DNA from: Rhodovulum sp.
GTDB lineage: Bacteria > Pseudomonadota > Alphaproteobacteria > Rhodobacterales > Rhodobacteraceae
DNA length: 64,000 nt
Assembly: GCA_002706605.1 (NCBI GenBank)
Contig: PALT01000005.1
Coordinates: 62,001 to 126,000, forward strand
Reading direction: 5' to 3'
Shown here: positions 55,598 through 64,000 of the stretch, one piece after another
How positions within the stretch are numbered: position 1 is the stretch's first letter
Layout: every line of letters starts with the position of its first letter
The notes under the pieces: generated by a model
What the model was told of the DNA's origin: nothing
Seen by the model: only the letters and a program-made list of their open reading frames with translations
The model's database searches: none
Made by a program: the position numbers and the translations under genes

Positions 55598-58339
55598 TTA
55601 GGTTTCGGCCTGATCCACCGCTTCGTCCTCGTCATTTTGTTCGGCAATCCACGCGACCGAAACGACCTCTTCGCCCTTCGCCGTGTTGAATACGCGCACC
55701 CCACCGGCCGAGCGGGAGCGGAATGAAATCCCGTCCACGGGGCAGCGGATCGATTGCCCCTTGGAGGTCGCCAGCATGATCTGGTCGTCCATTTGAACGG
55801 GGAAGCTGGCCACCAGTTTGCCGCCGCGCATGGCCTTGTCGATGGCCTGAACGCCTTGGCCGCCGCGTCCGCGCACGGGGTAGTCGTGGCTGCTGCTGAG
55901 CTTGCCCGCGCCGCCGGCGGTGATGGTCAGGATCAGATCCTCGGCCGCCGACATTTCGGCATAGCGTTCCGGCGACAGTTGACCGGCCTCGACCGCGTCC
56001 TCATCGGCATCCGCGCCGTCATCCGGTGCACCGGCGATCAGGCGGCGTTGTTTAAGGTAGGCGGCGCGCTCTTCCGAGGTGGCCTCAAAGTGGCGAATGA
56101 TGGCCATCGACACGACCGTGTCGCCATCGCCCAGACGCACACCGCGCACGCCGGTGGAATCGCGGCCCTTGAACACGCGGACCTCGGTCGTGGGGAAGCG
56201 GATCGCGCGGCCCCCCGAGGTGACCAGCATCACATCATCGTCTTCGGTACAGATGCGCGCGTTCACAAGGCTGACGTCCTCGGGCAGTTTCATCGCGATC
56301 TTGCCGTTGGATTTGACGTTGGTGAAATCCGACAGGGCGTTGCGGCGGACGTCGCCCGCGCTGGTCGCAAAGAAGATCTGTAGGTCCGACCATTCCTCTT
56401 CGGGGCGATCAACGGGCATGATGGCGGCAATCGACACGCCTTGCGGGATCGGCAGGATGTTGACGATCGCCTTGCCCTTGGACGTGCGACCCCCTTGGGG
56501 CAGGCGCCATGTCTTGAGCTTGTAGACCATGCCGTCCGTCGTAAAGAACAGCAGTTGCGTATGCGTGTTGGCCACAAAGAGGTTCGTGACGACGTCTTCT
56601 TCTTTGGTGGCCATGCCCGACAGACCTTTGCCGCCGCGACGTTGGGCGCGATAATCGGCCAGCGGGGTGCGCTTGATGTAGCCGCCCGAAGTGACGGTCA
56701 CGACCATGTCTTCGCGTTCGATCAGGTCCTCATCGTCCATATCGCCGGACCAGTCGACGATCTGGGTGCGGCGGGGCACGGCGAATTGCTCGCGCACTTC
56801 GCGCAACTCGGTGCCGATGATTTCCAAAATCCGTTCACGCGAACGCAGGATGTCGAGGTATTCGCGGATTTTCGCCGCCAGTTCCTGCAGCTCATCCGTG
56901 ACCTCTTTGACGCCCATCGCGGTCAGGCGTTGTAGGCGCAGTTCGAGGATCGCGCGGGCCTGTGTTTCGGACAGATTATAGGTCCCATCGTCGTTGATCG
57001 TATGGGTCGGATCATCGACCAGACGGATGTATTCGGCGATGTCATGGGCGGGCCAGCGGCGCGTCATCAGTTTCTCGCGCGCCTCGGCAGGATCGGCAGA
57101 GGCACGGATGGTCGCGACGACCTCATCCACGTTGGACACGGCCACGGCCAGACCACAGAGGATATGGCTGCGGTCACGGGCCTTGCGCAGTTCAAAGGCG
57201 GTGCGGCGCGCGACGACCTCTTCACGGAAGTCGATGAAGGCCGTCAGGAACTTGCGCAGGGTCAGTTGTTCCGGGCGACCGCCGTTCAGCGCCAGCATGT
57301 TCGCGCCAAAACTGGTCTGCATTTGGGTAAAGCGGAACAGCTGGTTCAGGACGACCTCGGGCGTGGCGTCGCGCTTCAGCTCGATCACAACACGGACGCC
57401 GACGCGGTCGGATTCGTCTTGGATGCTACTGATGCCTTCGAGTTTCTTTTCGCGGACCAGTTCGGCGATCTTTTCGATCATATTGGCCTTGTTCACCTGA
57501 TAGGGAATCTCGTCCAAGACAATCGCGTAGCGGTCCTTGCGGATTTCCTCGATCCGCGTTTTGGCGCGGATGATGATTGAGCCGCGGCCCTCAAGGTACG
57601 CTTTGCGCGCGCCGCTGCGGCCAAGGATGATACCGCCGGTCGGGAAATCGGGGGCGGGGATGTATTCCATCAGATCCGCCGAATCCAGATCGGGGTTTTC
57701 GATCAGGGCCAGCGTCGCGTCGATCACCTCACCCAGGTTATGGGGCGGAATGCGGGTCGCCATACCGACCGCGATGCCCTCGGCCCCGTTGACCAGCATG
57801 TTCGGAAAACGCGCGGGCAATACCGTAGGTTCGTTGCGTTCGTTTGCATAGTTTGGAACGAAATCCACGGTGTCCTTGTCGATATCGACAAGTAGCTGTT
57901 CCGCGACCTTTTCGAGGCGGCTTTCGGTGTAACGATAGGCCGCGGCGGGGTCGCCATCCATCGAGCCAAAGTTGCCCTGACCGTCGATCAGCGGCACCGA
58001 CATCGAGAAATCCTGGGCCATCCGCACAAGCGATTCATAAACCGCGCTGTCCCCGTGGGGGTGATAGCGGCCCATGACGTCACCGACGGCGGTGGCGCAT
58101 TTGCGATAGGCCTTGTTCTGGGTCTGGCCGTTTTCCCACAGCGTATAAAGGATGCGACGGTGCACAGGTTTTAGGCCGTCGCGCAGGTCCGGAATCGCGC
58201 GGCTGACGATCACGGACATGGCGTAATCCATGAACGAGTTCTGCATTTCCTCTTCGATGGAAATCACAGGTCCGTCGTGCACAGGGCGCTGAGGGCCGTT
58301 TTCGTCTTCGTTTTCAGGTGTTTGCGGCGTATCGGTCAC
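55598..58339 (-). CDS. gyrA: DNA gyrase subunit A
   Basis: GyrA cuts and rejoins the DNA gate during negative supercoiling. The 913-residue protein has the quinolone-resistance region [20 protein letters not shown]; the Ser83 position is Ser and the Asp87 position is Glu. The catalytic Tyr is in [12 protein letters not shown]. The C-terminal beta-pinwheel carries the GyrA box [11 protein letters not shown] (residues about 555-565) and later repeats. An acidic insertion ([14 protein letters not shown]) lies near residue 780. It starts with GTG at 58339 after GGAAAAAAC. An intrinsic terminator follows. Confidence 0.97.
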   Translation of the reverse strand: MTDTPQTPENEDENGPQRPVHDGPVISIEEEMQNSFMDYAMSVIVSRAIPDLRDGLKPVHRRILYTLWENGQTQNKAYRKCATAVGDVMGRYHPHGDSAVYESLVRMAQDFSMSVPLIDGQGNFGSMDGDPAAAYRYTESRLEKVAEQLLVDIDKDTVDFVPNYANERNEPTVLPARFPNMLVNGAEGIAVGMATRIPPHNLGEVIDATLALIENPDLDSADLMEYIPAPDFPTGGIILGRSGARKAYLEGRGSIIIRAKTRIEEIRKDRYAIVLDEIPYQVNKANMIEKIAELVREKKLEGISSIQDESDRVGVRVVIELKRDATPEVVLNQLFRFTQMQTSFGANMLALNGGRPEQLTLRKFLTAFIDFREEVVARRTAFELRKARDRSHILCGLAVAVSNVDEVVATIRASADPAEAREKLMTRRWPAHDIAEYIRLVDDPTHTINDDGTYNLSETQARAILELRLQRLTAMGVKEVTDELQELAAKIREYLDILRSRERILEIIGTELREVREQFAVPRRTQIVDWSGDMDDEDLIEREDMVVTVTSGGYIKRTPLADYRAQRRGGKGLSGMATKEEDVVTNLFVANTHTQLLFFTTDGMVYKLKTWRLPQGGRTSKGKAIVNILPIPQGVSIAAIMPVDRPEEEWSDLQIFFATSAGDVRRNALSDFTNVKSNGKIAMKLPEDVSLVNARICTEDDDVMLVTSGGRAIRFPTTEVRVFKGRDSTGVRGVRLGDGDTVVSMAIIRHFEATSEERAAYLKQRRLIAGAPDDGADADEDAVEAGQLSPERYAEMSAAEDLILTITAGGAGKLSSSHDYPVRGRGGQGVQAIDKAMRGGKLVASFPVQMDDQIMLATSKGQSIRCPVDGISFRSRSAGGVRVFNTAKGEEVVSVAWIAEQNDEDEAVDQAET

Positions 58340-58491
58340 GTTTTTTCCAGCCTGTTGACGCGTCTCTATATATTGTTAGCCCGACTATATCTTATCCCGC
58401 ATCTTGGGTGCAATGGCCGCGTGTGAATGAGTGCCGATAGGGGGGTGAAACGGGGCTTGTGCGTTGATCTTTTTGACAAAAATTCCGGATG

Positions 58492-58506
58492 TGGCACCCT
58501 GATTGC
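58492..58506 (+). promoter_or_regulatory. Sigma-54 (RpoN) promoter of usg
   Basis: TGGCAC-CCTGA-TTGC is an exact match to the -24/-12 consensus TGGCAC-N5-TTGC. It lies 30 bp before the usg ATG, so transcription should start about 18 bp before the start codon. No enhancer site is obvious by eye. Confidence 0.7.
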
Positions 58507-58535
58507 AGGGAGGAGAGATCGGAACGGAGGTGATC

Positions 58536-58805
58536 ATGGAGATGAGCGAGACCGAACTGATGCTCAAAGGCTATGGGCTGACTACGGCCGAGCTGTTTTA
58601 TCACATGCCGGATTATGTGCATGTTCTGAACAGTTTTATCTGGCAAGAGTACGATTTGGCGCCGGACCATCCGCGCCTGTTTGAATTTATCGAGTTCTGG
58701 CAGCGCGAGATTGAAGGGCCTTTGCATTCGGTGCGGTTCACGCATCGCAAGCTGATCTCGCCGGGGGAATGGCGCAATGTGGTGGGGGAGTTCACCCTGC
58801 ATTAG
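58536..58805 (+). CDS. usg: Usg family protein
   Basis: An 89-residue protein conserved in alphaproteobacteria (MEMSETELMLKGYGLTTAELFYHMPDYVHVLNSFIWQEYDLAPDHPRLFEFIEFWQREIEGPLHSVR...). It was named from an open frame near trp genes; its function is unknown. The ATG at 58536 follows a near-perfect ribosome-binding site, GGAGGTGATC, so strong translation is expected. It lies behind an exact sigma-54 promoter. Copy 4 of the 3' repeat follows. The neighbour amtB converges on it. Confidence 0.9.
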   Translation: MEMSETELMLKGYGLTTAELFYHMPDYVHVLNSFIWQEYDLAPDHPRLFEFIEFWQREIEGPLHSVRFTHRKLISPGEWRNVVGEFTLH

Positions 58806-58829
58806 CGCGTGCCTGTGGCGCGGTCATTT

Positions 58830-58851
58830 GAGTATTTGGGCCAAGATGAAA
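58830..58851 (+). repeat. Dispersed 3'-end repeat, copy 4
   Basis: GAGTATTTGGGCCAAGATGA and two further A, with three changes from the common motif. It lies 24 bp after the usg stop. The hairpin CGTGCC-TGT-GGCGCG (58808-58822) precedes it. Confidence 0.8.
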
Positions 58852-58904
58852 GACAAACGGCCGCCCATGGTGGACGGCCGTCATCGTGTTCTCGGTTGGC
58901 GCGT

Positions 58905-60083
58905 TTAGGAGACGTGGTCGTAGGCGCTTTCGCCATGGGCGGTGATGTCGAGGCCGTTGAACTCTTGCTCTTCGCTGACGCGCAGGGGGGTGATCAGGGC
59001 GACGAGTTTAATCAGGACCACAGTGACCACGACGGTAAAGACGCCGACCACGGCAAGTCCGCCGAGTTGGGCGGTCCAGCTGCCTGCGCCGAAGGCCGCG
59101 ATCATGATTGTGCCGAAGATGCCGCCGACACCGTGGACCGCAAAGACGTCCAGCGTGTCGTCGATTTTCAGCTTGTTCCGGATCAGGTTGACCGCCTCTT
59201 GGCACAGGATGCCCGCGATGGCGCCGATGATCAGGGCCTCAACCGGGCCGACAAAGCCCGAGGCAGGGGTGATCGAGGCGAGGCCCGCGATGGTGCCGGT
59301 GACGATGCCAACCAGCGAGGCCTTGCCGTATTTCAGCTTTTCCCACAGGGCCCATGTCAGGGACGCGGTGGCGGCCGACAGGTGGGTGACGGTCAGGGCC
59401 ATGGCCGCGCCGCCATCTGCGGCCAGTTGCGAGCCGCCGTTAAAGCCGAACCAGCCGACCCAGAGCATCGAGGCGCCGATCATGACATAGCCCGGGTTAT
59501 GGGGCGGTTTGGTGGCGTCCTTGCGCGGGCCGAGGAAGACGGCGATCAGGATTGCGGCCAGGCCTGCGGTTTCATGCACCACGATGCCGCCCGCAAAGTC
59601 GCGCACGCCCGTGTCGCCGAAGATACCGCCATCCGACAGCATCCCGCCGCCCCAGATCCAATGGGTCACCGGCGCATAGCAGAGCAGCATCCACAGGCCC
59701 GAGAACACCAGAACGAACCCGAACCCGATGCGTTCGACATAGGCACCGACGATCAGGGCGGGGGTGATGATCGCAAAGGTCATCTGGAAGGCAAAGAACA
59801 GAACCTCAGGCAGGGTGCCCGATACGGTGTCCGCCGTGATCCCGCCGAGGAACATTTTGCCCAAGCCCCCCCAATAGGCGTTCCCGTCGCCAAAGGCGAT
59901 CGAATAGCCAAAGGCGAACCAGAGGACGCTCATCAAACAGGCAATCGCGTAACAATGCATAAAGACGCTGAGCACGTTACGGGCGCGCACAAGGCCCCCA
60001 TAGAACAGAGCCAGCCCCGGCAATGTCATAAACAGCACCAGCGCCGTGGCCACGATGATCCACGCGGTATCCGCTCCGACCAT
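58905..60083 (-). CDS. amtB: Ammonium transporter
   Basis: AmtB conducts ammonia or ammonium across the inner membrane. The 392-residue protein has about eleven helices with the signature DFAGGIVVHETAGLAALI-like segment (DFAGGIVVHETAGLAAILIAVFLG, residues about 165-188) and the twin-His VHGVGGIFGTIM (residue about 318). ALFYGGLVRARNVLSVFMHC and FAFQMTFAIITPALIVGA are further family blocks. AAGGAAGGGATT precedes the ATG at 60083. The usual partner glnK is not adjacent, and the N-terminal signal peptide of some Amt proteins is absent. Confidence 0.95.
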   Translation of the reverse strand: MVGADTAWIIVATALVLFMTLPGLALFYGGLVRARNVLSVFMHCYAIACLMSVLWFAFGYSIAFGDGNAYWGGLGKMFLGGITADTVSGTLPEVLFFAFQMTFAIITPALIVGAYVERIGFGFVLVFSGLWMLLCYAPVTHWIWGGGMLSDGGIFGDTGVRDFAGGIVVHETAGLAAILIAVFLGPRKDATKPPHNPGYVMIGASMLWVGWFGFNGGSQLAADGGAAMALTVTHLSAATASLTWALWEKLKYGKASLVGIVTGTIAGLASITPASGFVGPVEALIIGAIAGILCQEAVNLIRNKLKIDDTLDVFAVHGVGGIFGTIMIAAFGAGSWTAQLGGLAVVGVFTVVVTVVLIKLVALITPLRVSEEQEFNGLDITAHGESAYDHVS

Positions 60084-60250
60084 AATCCCTTCCTTCCCAT
60101 TCTGATAGGTTTTTGGGCAGAGACAGTTTTTAAAAGGCGCAGGAAAGGGGCGGGTGCAAAAAATAGCGACTAAAAATACGACAAAAATAAAAACGTGCAG
60201 AAAAAGGGCGAAAAACACCCGTGAAAGATTAAAAATTGGGCGAAGGTGAG

Positions 60251-60739
60251 TCAGGCTGGAAGGGCGTTGATCAGCAGTGTCAGGGCGTGTTCCACCGTCG
60301 CCGCACGCACGTTCGATCGTCCTAGCGGGCCAAAGTCGATGGTTTCGGTCTGTGTCGTGCCGCCAAATGTAAGGCCGAAACAGACGCGGCCCTCGGGCTT
60401 GAACTCTGATCCGCCGGGGCCTGCGATGCCGGTCACCGAGACGGCGATGGCGGCGTTTGAGCGGGCGAGCGCGCCCATTGCCATTTCGGCGGCGACCTGT
60501 TCACTTACCGCGCCGTGGGCGTCCAGGGTGGCGGGGGAAACGCCCAGCATGTCGACCTTGGCCGCGTTGGTATAGGTGACAAAGCCACGGTCGAACACGG
60601 CCGAGGAGCCGGCCACTTCGGTGATCGCACCGGCGATCAGGCCTGCGGTACAGCTCTCGGCGGTGGCGATCATCACACCGGCGGCGCGGGCGCGGGCCAA
60701 AAGGTCGGTGGCCAGAGCGATATGCGCCGCCGTGCTCAC
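60251..60739 (-). CDS. pncC: CinA-family nicotinamide-nucleotide amidohydrolase (PncC type)
   Basis: This enzyme converts NMN to nicotinate mononucleotide in pyridine nucleotide recycling. The 162-residue stand-alone form has [43 protein letters not shown] (residues about 24-67), [14 protein letters not shown] and [24 protein letters not shown]. The start is GTG at 60739, overlapping the pgpA stop (GTGA). It is the third gene of ispDF-pgpA-pncC. Confidence 0.93.
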   Translation of the reverse strand: MSTAAHIALATDLLARARAAGVMIATAESCTAGLIAGAITEVAGSSAVFDRGFVTYTNAAKVDMLGVSPATLDAHGAVSEQVAAEMAMGALARSNAAIAVSVTGIAGPGGSEFKPEGRVCFGLTFGGTTQTETIDFGPLGRSNVRAATVEHALTLLINALPA

Positions 60740-61218
60740 AGGATGATCACGTGGTAGACGACGGCCAAGATTACGGTGCAAACGCCCGCGAACACACCGG
60801 CCCAGAGATCGTCCAGCATCACGCCCTTGGCGTCGTGGCGGCGATCCGCGCGTCCGACGAGGGACGGTTTCCAGATGTCAAACAGGCGGAACAGCAGGAA
60901 CGCCGCCAACGGACCGGGCCAGACCATCGACATGTCGCGCATCCAGAACCCGAATGCGGGGAACAACATGGCCAGCCACAGGCCAGCAACCTCATCAATC
61001 ACGATCTCGGAGGGATCTTCGCCGGGGCGGTCGCGCAGCTCGGCCTCACAGGCCCAAAAGCCCGCGATGGTCGCAACGACGAAGGCGATCACAAGTGCCG
61101 GAAAGCCCAGATAGCGTTCGATTCCCCAGCCGACGATGAGCGCGGCCAGCGATCCCCATGTGCCCGGTGCGGGACGCAGCAGGCCTGCGCCGAAAAAGAT
61201 GGCGATGATGCGGCTCAT
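60736..61218 (-). CDS. pgpA: Phosphatidylglycerophosphatase A
   Basis: PgpA removes phosphate from phosphatidylglycerol phosphate in membrane lipid synthesis. The 160-residue protein has [19 protein letters not shown] (residues about 9-27), the acidic site [17 protein letters not shown] (residues about 67-83) and the membrane segments expected. The C-terminal block [23 protein letters not shown] is a family hallmark. ATGA overlap with ispDF and GTGA overlap with pncC show tight coupling. Confidence 0.95.
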   Translation of the reverse strand: MSRIIAIFFGAGLLRPAPGTWGSLAALIVGWGIERYLGFPALVIAFVVATIAGFWACEAELRDRPGEDPSEIVIDEVAGLWLAMLFPAFGFWMRDMSMVWPGPLAAFLLFRLFDIWKPSLVGRADRRHDAKGVMLDDLWAGVFAGVCTVILAVVYHVIIL

Positions 61219-62354
61219 GCTTTGACCAGTGTTGCCGTCGCGATGGCGGCAATCCCTTCTTTGCGACCGGTAAAGCCAAGGGTCTCACTTGTCGTGGCCT
61301 TGATGCTGACGCGGTCGGGGGTGATGCCCATAATGCGGGCCATTTCCTGTTTCATCGCGCCGGTGTGCGGCCCGATCTTGGGTTGCTCGCAGATCAGCGT
61401 GCAATCGGCATGGGTCAATGTAAACCCGTGTTCGCGGGCCAGATCGGCGGCGTGTTTCAGGAAAATATCGCTGGCGGCGCCTTTCCATTGCGGGTCGCTG
61501 GGCGGGAAGTGCTGACCGATATCGCCCATCCCCAAAGCGCCGTAAATCGCGTCCGTCACCGCATGCATGCCCACATCCGCATCCGAATGACCCAGCAGGG
61601 CATGGGTGTGCGGAATTTCGACCCCGCACAGGATGACGGCGGTGCCATCGGTGAACTTATGCACATCAAAACCGTTACCGGTTCGCACGTCCATGGTGCT
61701 CTCCTTTATCAGACGCTCGGCCCGCGCGAAATCGCCGGGGTAGGTCAGTTTTATATTGTCCTCGCTGCCGTCGGTGATTTCAACCGGCAGGCCAGCGGCA
61801 AGGGCGACCTCGACATCATCGGCCGCGGGGGTGGTGACGCTGGCGTGGGCCGCGAGAATGGATTTAGTATCAAACCCTTGGGGGGTTTGAGCGCGATAAA
61901 GACCCTCGCGCGATTGGGGGCCTTGGACGCGGCCCAGATCGCCGCGCCACAGTGCGTCCGAAACGGGCAGGGCGGGTGCGGCCCCGGGCGCGGTATCAAG
62001 GGCGCGCAGCACCCCGTCGATCACGTGATCAGGCACCAAGGGGCGCGCGCCGTCGTGGATCAGAACGCGGTCCCCCGACACGCGGTTCAGACCCGCCCGC
62101 ACAGAGGCGTCGCGCGTTGCGCCGCCAGCCACCTGAATCACGTCATTTGCCCATTCTGAACAGTGTTCGGTGAACAAATACCCGTCCTCGGGGTGCAGAA
62201 CGACGATAATCTCATCAATCGCGGGATGGCGCAGGAACCGTTCAATCGTCCACGACAAAACCGCCCGCCCCAGAAGGGGCTGGTATTGCTTGGGAATTTC
62301 GCCCCCTGCGCGGGTGCCGCGTCCCGCCGCAACGATCAGTGCGCTGGTCCTCAT
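61215..62354 (-). CDS. ispDF: Bifunctional MEP cytidylyltransferase / MECDP synthase (IspDF)
   Basis: IspDF fuses two steps of the non-mevalonate isoprenoid pathway. The 379-residue protein has IspD first (ALIVAAGRGTRAGGEIPKQYQPLLGR, residues about 5-30; RVLIHDGARPLV) and IspF from about residue 222 (RTGNGFDVHKFTDGTAVILCGVEIPH with zinc Asp/His; LGHSDADVGMHAVTDAIYGAL; ISIKATTSE-like VSIKATTSETLGFTGR). The ATG at 62354 matches the IspD N-terminus. The frame stays open far upstream on this strand, but that part is antisense to dusB. Fusion is common in alphaproteobacteria. Confidence 0.95.
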   Translation of the reverse strand: MRTSALIVAAGRGTRAGGEIPKQYQPLLGRAVLSWTIERFLRHPAIDEIIVVLHPEDGYLFTEHCSEWANDVIQVAGGATRDASVRAGLNRVSGDRVLIHDGARPLVPDHVIDGVLRALDTAPGAAPALPVSDALWRGDLGRVQGPQSREGLYRAQTPQGFDTKSILAAHASVTTPAADDVEVALAAGLPVEITDGSEDNIKLTYPGDFARAERLIKESTMDVRTGNGFDVHKFTDGTAVILCGVEIPHTHALLGHSDADVGMHAVTDAIYGALGMGDIGQHFPPSDPQWKGAASDIFLKHAADLAREHGFTLTHADCTLICEQPKIGPHTGAMKQEMARIMGITPDRVSIKATTSETLGFTGRKEGIAAIATATLVKA

Positions 62355-62508
62355 GGTTCTCTCTTTATGACCCGTTCCGTGTATGCGTTGCCAAAGCGCA
62401 GGGCAATGGGGCAGTTTTTCGCGGGCCATTTGATTAAAAAATATGCAACATGTGTTTGGTGAGTAATTTTGCGGCAGCATGGTTTGCCATTGTGGTTGCT
62501 GTCGCGTA

Positions 62509-62534
62509 AATCCCTTGTGAAACGCACAAGGATT
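62509..62534 (+). promoter_or_regulatory. Hairpin over the dusB ribosome-binding site
   Basis: AATCCCTTGTG (62509-62519) pairs with CACAAGGATT (62525-62534) over 10 bp with one bulged C and the loop AAACG. The second arm contains the AAGGA Shine-Dalgarno sequence, seven to eight bases before the TTG start at 62541. Confidence 0.5.
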
Positions 62535-62540
62535 AATCAA

Positions 62541-63524
62541 TTGGCCATTCAAGTGGCGAACCTGAACTTCAGCCCGCCGGTATTTCTGGCACCTTTGGCG
62601 GGCATAACGGATCTCCCGTTTCGCACGCTCGTGTCGTCCTTCGGCGCGGGCCTTGTGGTGAGCGAAATGGTCGCAAGCCAAGAGATGGTTCAGGCCAAGC
62701 CCGGCGTGCGCGAACGTGCGGAACTGGGGTTCGGGGTGGCGAACACCTCTGTCCAACTGGCCGGTCGTGACGCGGAATGGATGGCCGAGGCCGCCCGCAT
62801 GGTTGAGGCCAATGGCGCGCGCATCATCGACATCAACATGGGCTGTCCCGCGAAAAAGGTCGTCAATGGCTATAGCGGCTCGGCCCTGATGCGTGACCTG
62901 GACCATGCGCTGACCCTGATTGACGCGGTTGTGGGGGCGGTCAGCGTGCCGGTGACTCTGAAGACGCGCCTTGGCTGGGACGATGATTTGTTGAACGCGC
63001 CAGAATTGGCGAAACGTGCGGAAAACAGCGGGATTGCCATGGTGACGATCCACGGGCGCACGCGTTGTCAGTTCTATAAGGGCCGCGCGGATTGGGCGGC
63101 CATCGCAAATGTGAAACAGGCCGTTGATATTCCTGTCATCGCAAACGGTGACATTGTGGACCATGACACGGCAAAAACGGCTCTTACCCAATCGGGCGCG
63201 GACGGCATCATGATCGGACGCGGCGCTCAGGGGCGGCCTTGGGTGTTGGCCCAGATCGCGGCGGAACTGACCGGCGCGGATGTGCCCGATGCGCCCACGG
63301 GTAATGACCTGATCCGGATTGTGCAGGACCACTATAGTGCGATGATTTCGTTTTACGGCGCGGCCCTTGGGAACCGCGTCGCGCGCAAGCATCTGGGCTG
63401 GTACATGGATGAGGCGCATACGCCCGCCGCCCTGCGTCAACGCGTTTTGACCGAAACCGATCCGGACACGACCCTGTCCTTGATTCCCGAGGCGCTTGAT
63501 CCTGCGCATGGGGTGGCGGCATGA
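62541..63524 (+). CDS. dusB: tRNA-dihydrouridine synthase DusB (NifR3)
   Basis: DusB reduces uridine in the D-loop of tRNA with FMN and NADPH; in Rhodobacter it was first called NifR3, next to ntrBC. The 327-residue protein has PPVFLAPLAGITDLPFR (residues about 12-28), the catalytic Cys in INMGCPAKKVVNGYSGSALM, and HGRTRCQFYKGRADW. I chose the TTG at 62541 since it gives the family N-terminus and has AAGGA eight bases away; earlier starts lie in the divergent promoter. ntrB overlaps its stop by 4 bp. Confidence 0.93.
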   Translation: MAIQVANLNFSPPVFLAPLAGITDLPFRTLVSSFGAGLVVSEMVASQEMVQAKPGVRERAELGFGVANTSVQLAGRDAEWMAEAARMVEANGARIIDINMGCPAKKVVNGYSGSALMRDLDHALTLIDAVVGAVSVPVTLKTRLGWDDDLLNAPELAKRAENSGIAMVTIHGRTRCQFYKGRADWAAIANVKQAVDIPVIANGDIVDHDTAKTALTQSGADGIMIGRGAQGRPWVLAQIAAELTGADVPDAPTGNDLIRIVQDHYSAMISFYGAALGNRVARKHLGWYMDEAHTPAALRQRVLTETDPDTTLSLIPEALDPAHGVAA

Positions 63525-64000
63525 ACGCGAAACCCTTGGACGATGTGATTTGGTCGGCCCTGCCGATGCCCGCCATTCTGGTGGATGATGCCAATTGCAT
63601 TTTGCAGGTGAACCCCTCGGCCGAGCAATTTCTGGTCAGTTCGCAAAAGGCCCTGTCCGGCGTTCCGATTTGGGAGCGGCTGGAGACCGATATCCTGTTG
63701 ACCGATGCGCTGGACAAGGTGCGGGACAATCAGGCGGAACTGGTCGTCAATGAATCCAACGTGGCCAGCCGTCGGCGTGCGCCGGTGCAATCGACCCTGC
63801 AAATCGCCCCCGTGGATGAGGATGAGGGCACGGTCCTGATCCTGATCACGCCGCGCAATATCGTGGACCGGCTAGAGCGCGCGCAATCCTCCAAATCCGC
63901 CGCGAAATCCGCGATTGGCATGGCCGAGATGCTGGCCCATGAAATCAAGAACCCGCTGGCGGGGATCACCGGCGCGGCCCAGCTGTTGTCGATGGGGCTG
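63521..64000 (+). CDS. ntrB: Nitrogen regulation sensor kinase NtrB (partial, 5' 160 codons)
   Basis: NtrB phosphorylates NtrC when nitrogen is scarce. The visible 160 residues contain a PAS domain (DDVIWSALPMPAILVDDANCILQVNPSAEQFLVSS, residues about 7-41) and the dimerisation/H-box AEMLAHEIKNPLAGITGAAQLL near residues 137-158, with the phospho-His in HEIKNP. The ATG overlaps the dusB stop (ATGA). The frame is open to the window edge, where the kinase domain continues. ntrC is expected downstream. Confidence 0.95.
   Translation, partial: MNAKPLDDVIWSALPMPAILVDDANCILQVNPSAEQFLVSSQKALSGVPIWERLETDILLTDALDKVRDNQAELVVNESNVASRRRAPVQSTLQIAPVDEDEGTVLILITPRNIVDRLERAQSSKSAAKSAIGMAEMLAHEIKNPLAGITGAAQLLSMGL

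Noticed and set aside
62355-63509. N-terminal extension of ispDF by about 385 codons
   Set aside because: It is antisense to dusB and has no IspD similarity. The family start at 62354 is clear.

Overview
The window is about 64 kb of chromosomal DNA from a GC-rich alphaproteobacterium. It most likely belongs to the Rhodobacteraceae (Roseobacter/Rhodobacter group). The evidence is the chpT and sciP-ctrA cell-cycle genes, the dusB(nifR3)-ntrB order, a usg gene, a DUF1127 protein, a fused ispDF, an MttB-family methyltransferase without pyrrolysine, small families that I know mainly from Rhodobacterales, and a dispersed 3'-end repeat (GAGTATTTTTGCCAAGATG...) that I associate with this family. Nearly all of it is core chromosome. 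I see no integrase, transposase, phage module, plasmid replication gene or CRISPR array. The most accessory-looking locus is a large RTX/Hint secreted protein at 36.9-40.6 kb.

Layout. 0-8 kb: end of proB, proA, the phosphotransferase gene chpT, the ornithine-lipid pair olsB-olsA, a diverged ThiE-like gene, a TrmJ-type methyltransferase, ctaA and an M32 carboxypeptidase. 8-18 kb: a sulfotransferase, acyl-CoA enzymes, a divergent DUF1127/MocR-type pair, rplM-rpsI, a PaiB-like gene, an RDD protein and a polyamine-type ABC transporter (two permeases and an ATPase). 18-26 kb, mostly minus strand: tetR, ppk2, a hydrolase, metA, a P-loop gene, a FadL-like porin, a DMT exporter, a tiny zinc-ribbon membrane protein and guaA. 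26-36 kb: MttB family, DUF6477/DUF6456, a VIT1/CCC1 transporter, peroxiredoxin, lipA, two cytochromes c, hpt with a coupled 58-residue membrane protein, a COQ10/RatA protein, dsbB, a DedA-type gene and tRNA-Leu(CAA). 37-45 kb: the RTX-Hint protein, a MobA-like nucleotidyltransferase, an incomplete Liv transporter (HMF) and mnmA. 45-52 kb: sciP, ctrA, ligA, recG, a 40-residue membrane protein behind a LexA-type SOS box, and a Fe-S scaffold gene. 52-64 kb: hisI, gluQRS, trmFO, a beta-barrel protein, gyrA, usg behind a perfect sigma-54 promoter, amtB, the ispDF-pgpA-cinA operon, then dusB and the 5' half of ntrB, which runs off the end.

Themes. Three parts of the CckA-ChpT-CtrA circuit (chpT, ctrA and the CtrA antagonist sciP) lie in this window. 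Two perfect TTAA-N7-TTAA sites sit upstream of olsBA and of a beta-barrel gene. The best candidate for something undescribed is the tiny transmembrane protein at 51215-51337. It lies behind phased GTTC repeats that include an exact GTTC-N7-GTTC LexA box, and it ends at a strong terminator. This layout resembles SOS-induced division inhibitors such as SidA. A second candidate is the composite hairpin-plus-motif element found at five 3' ends, always in the same orientation as the upstream gene. Several mRNA leaders (sciP, ligA, dusB-ntrB, rplM) carry hairpins over or next to the ribosome-binding site. All statements rest on reading the sequence by eye. No database search or folding calculation was run.
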